From Nevskiaceae bacterium (GTDB lineage Bacteria > Pseudomonadota > Gammaproteobacteria > Nevskiales > Nevskiaceae), in the NCBI GenBank assembly GCA_021731445.1, contig JAKFXK010000061.1, forward strand, positions 1 to 36,437: a stretch of DNA of 36,437 nucleotides, given 5' to 3'. Both the position numbers and the translations under genes were made by a program. The number at the start of each line of letters is the position of its first letter. Positions within the stretch are counted from its first letter, which is position 1. A model generated the notes under the pieces. The model was not told the origin of the DNA. It was given only the letters and a program-made list of their open reading frames with translations, and ran no database searches. This document shows positions 35,020 to 36,437 of the stretch, in pieces.

Positions 35020-35064
35020 CACGCTAGCAAGGCTTACGAACGCTGAATGCTTTTGCAGGCATGG

Positions 35065-35388
35065 TCAGTCGCTGCTGTTGAGCGTGGTGTCGATGTCGCG
35101 CGCAAACTGCTGGATGCGCTCGCTGGCCTTGTGATCCTGCGGCAGCACCTTGCTGTCGCCTTTCAAGGCGAGAAACTCGCGCGCGAGGTTGAGCGAGGCC
35201 ATCACCGCGATCTTTTCCGCAGTCAGTGCGCGACCACGTTTCTTGATTGCACTCATGCGTTCGTTCAGGAACTCCGCCGAGGCCACCAGCGCCTCATGCT
35301 CTGCGGGCGGGCAAGTCACTGCGTATTCGCGGCCCATGATCTTGACGTTGATGGTGATCGCATCGCTGGTCGGTGCAGCTGGTTTCAT
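35065..35388 (-). CDS. zapA: Cell division protein ZapA
   Basis: A 107-residue FtsZ-bundling protein. It begins MKPAAPTSDAITINVKIMGR, the ZapA beta-strand start. YAVTCPPAEHEALVASAEFL leads to the long helix through LNLAREFLALKG. GGAGG lies six bases before the ATG at 35388; an earlier in-frame start at 35415 has no such site. It stands between the ZapB-like gene and 6S RNA, a conserved cell-division neighbourhood. Confidence 0.93.
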   Translation of the reverse strand: MKPAAPTSDAITINVKIMGREYAVTCPPAEHEALVASAEFLNERMSAIKKRGRALTAEKIAVMASLNLAREFLALKGDSKVLPQDHKASERIQQFARDIDTTLNSSD

Positions 35389-35494
35389 GTCTGCCTCCGT
35401 GATGCCGGATCGCATCGATGCTTGTTCTGTCGGCAGAAGGCAGCATGACCTCTGCTGGCGATCCCCGCTTGCGCGGGGTCCCTCGCCAGGTGGC

Positions 35495-35689
35495 TCATGG
35501 TGCCGCCTCCTGTTCGAGTTGTCGCAGGCGCTCCACCACGCCCTCGATGCGGCGCTTGAGTTCGGCGTTGAGCGCCAGCAGGCGATCCCGTTCCTGCAGC
35601 GCGCGTTTTTTCTCCAGCCGCTCCTGCCGGTAAGCGGCAGTCAGGCGGGTGATCTTGGCGGCGAGCTGGTCGAGGTCGGTGTGCAACAT
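35495..35689 (-). CDS. ZapB-like coiled-coil protein (TIGR02449 type)
   Basis: A 64-residue protein, almost entirely coiled coil: LDQLAAKITRLTAAYRQERL, then repeating L and E/K/R heptads to RLRQLEQEAAP. The size and position directly upstream of zapA are those of the TIGR02449 family, thought to act with ZapA at the Z ring. ATG at 35689 is preferred: the longer open frame begins inside the preceding gene's terminator hairpin. No ribosome site is obvious. A 106-base gap with a GC-rich hairpin (35463-35478) separates it from zapA. Confidence 0.8.
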   Translation of the reverse strand: MLHTDLDQLAAKITRLTAAYRQERLEKKRALQERDRLLALNAELKRRIEGVVERLRQLEQEAAP

Positions 35690-35716
35690 GCTGCGAAGTA
35701 TACGGATGCCACCCAT

Positions 35717-35751
35717 AAAAAAGCTCCGCCGGATCTTCATCCGGCGGAGCT
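35717..35751 (-). terminator. Rho-independent terminator of the Do-type protease gene
   Basis: A 13-bp perfect stem, AGCTCCGCCGGAT and ATCCGGCGGAGCT on the plus strand (35722-35734, 35739-35751), with a 4-base loop and a six-T tract on the minus strand. It lies 17 bases after the protease stop. Confidence 0.93.
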
Positions 35752-35768
35752 GGATACGGGGACATCAA

Positions 35769-36437
35769 TCACTGTATGAGCAGGAACAGCGCACCTTCGC
35801 CTCTGCGCACATGCAACAGGAGATTGCCTTCACCCTTGGTGAGCTTGGCGAACTCCTCCATGTCAGTGACCGGCTTGCGGTTGACGCCGATGATGATGTC
35901 GCCCTGCCTGAGGCCCGTGCGTGCGGCGGGGGAGCGCGGCTCGATCCTCGACACCGCCACGCCGCGTGCGCCGCCTTCGCTGTTGCTGTCATCGGCGATG
36001 GCAAACGTCGCGCCCTGCAATTTCGCGTTCACTGCACTGCCGCTGGCAGTGGCATCACTGTCCTTGCCCACCGGAACGGAAAGGGTTTTCGGCTTGCCTT
36101 CGCGCAGGATTTCCAGTTCCACCTTTTCGCCGACGCGCAGCAGACCGATGACCGTGCGCAATTGTGCGAAATCGCTTACTTCGCGGCCGTTGGCGCGCAG
36201 GATGATGTCCTCCACTTTCAGCCCCGCCTTGTCGGCAGGGCCTTTCGGCACCACCCGCGACACCACGACACCGCGCGCGGTGGGCAGGCCAAAGGATTTG
36301 GCGAGTTCGGGAGTGATGTCCTGGCCCTGCACACCGATACGGCCGCGGGTGACGCTGCCGGTTTCGATCAGCTGCGCCATCACGCTCTTGGCAAGGTTGG
36401 CCGGGATGGCAAAACCGATGCCGATGTTGCCGCCGCT
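35769..36437 (-). CDS. Do/DegP-type periplasmic serine protease, C-terminal part (partial)
   Basis: 222 residues are visible, open to the window edge. The beginning reads SGGNIGIGFAIP, which follows the catalytic Ser in DegP/DegQ/MucD proteases, so the catalytic domain is mostly cut off. Two PDZ domains follow: IGVQGQDITPELAKSFGL to the first, with GPADKAGLKVEDIIL, and a second with SPAARTGLRQGDIIIGVN. A polar linker of about 30 residues lies between them. The protein removes misfolded envelope proteins. DegP versus DegQ versus MucD is not decidable from this part. Confidence 0.92.
   Translation of the reverse strand, partial: SGGNIGIGFAIPANLAKSVMAQLIETGSVTRGRIGVQGQDITPELAKSFGLPTARGVVVSRVVPKGPADKAGLKVEDIILRANGREVSDFAQLRTVIGLLRVGEKVELEILREGKPKTLSVPVGKDSDATASGSAVNAKLQGATFAIADDSNSEGGARGVAVSRIEPRSPAARTGLRQGDIIIGVNRKPVTDMEEFAKLTKGEGNLLLHVRRGEGALFLLIQ

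Noticed and set aside
35463-35478. CCCCGC / TTGC / GCGGGG hairpin between the ZapB-like gene and zapA
   Set aside because: There is no T tract and the genes are expected to be co-transcribed; probably incidental in GC-rich DNA.

Overview
The window is a high-GC proteobacterial chromosome segment, best fitting a Betaproteobacterium or a nearby gammaproteobacterial lineage. The support is a type IV pilin behind a sigma54-type promoter, the leuS-lptE pair, mltF, Tat-exported phosphatases, and the conserved order zapB-like / zapA / 6S RNA / ygfA / EVE. Most of it is dense and core-like. The left end and the stretch around 16-20 kb are lower in GC and look acquired or decaying.

Left part (1-8431, all minus strand): a surface-glycan and pilin cluster. 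In transcription order it holds a UDP-GlcNAc 6-dehydrogenase (WbpA type), the pilin gene pilA with its own promoter and terminator, a GT-C-like membrane protein with a TPR tail (candidate pilin glycosyltransferase), an acyltransferase with an SGNH domain, a GT2 glycosyltransferase, a 46-residue stub resembling the start of an ABC exporter, a Wzx-type flippase, and the first codons of a further gene. Several junctions are translationally coupled.

Middle (8523-15821): housekeeping genes leuS, lptE, a lone glcF, a DUF481 outer-membrane protein coupled to a thioredoxin-like [2Fe-2S] protein, mltF, and tRNA-Ser(CGA) with its promoter and terminator. Downstream of the tRNA (about 15.9-20.2 kb) is an accessory patch: a DUF5677-like protein, a frameshifted C-terminal remnant of a large serine recombinase, a hemerythrin, a 15-bp perfect inverted repeat, a frameshifted cupin, a DUF6496-like mini-protein, an alpha/beta hydrolase and a small Trp/Tyr-rich protein. 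These look like stress-associated genes.

Phosphorus/iron block (20.5-30.6 kb): two Tat-exported PhoD phosphatases, a phosphocholine-type phospholipase C, and a tightly packed set of purple-acid-type phosphatase, imelysin and di-heme oxidoreductase. Both phoD genes and the phospholipase gene have Pho-box-like direct repeats 42-55 nt before their starts, and two of these share nearly the same 17-nt core. This suggests one phosphate-starvation regulon placed beside periplasmic iron handling, and it is the most system-like part of the window.

Right part (30.7-36.4 kb): an alpha/beta hydrolase coupled to an M14-type carboxypeptidase, an unlisted 42-residue membrane mini-protein, another alpha/beta hydrolase, an EVE-domain protein, 5-formyltetrahydrofolate cyclo-ligase, 6S RNA, zapA, a ZapB-like coiled-coil protein, and the C-terminal part of a Do/DegP-type protease cut by the window edge. 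The 6S RNA terminal stem covers the usual-looking ATG of ygfA, so that start should be moved downstream. All assignments come from reading the sequence; no database search was run.
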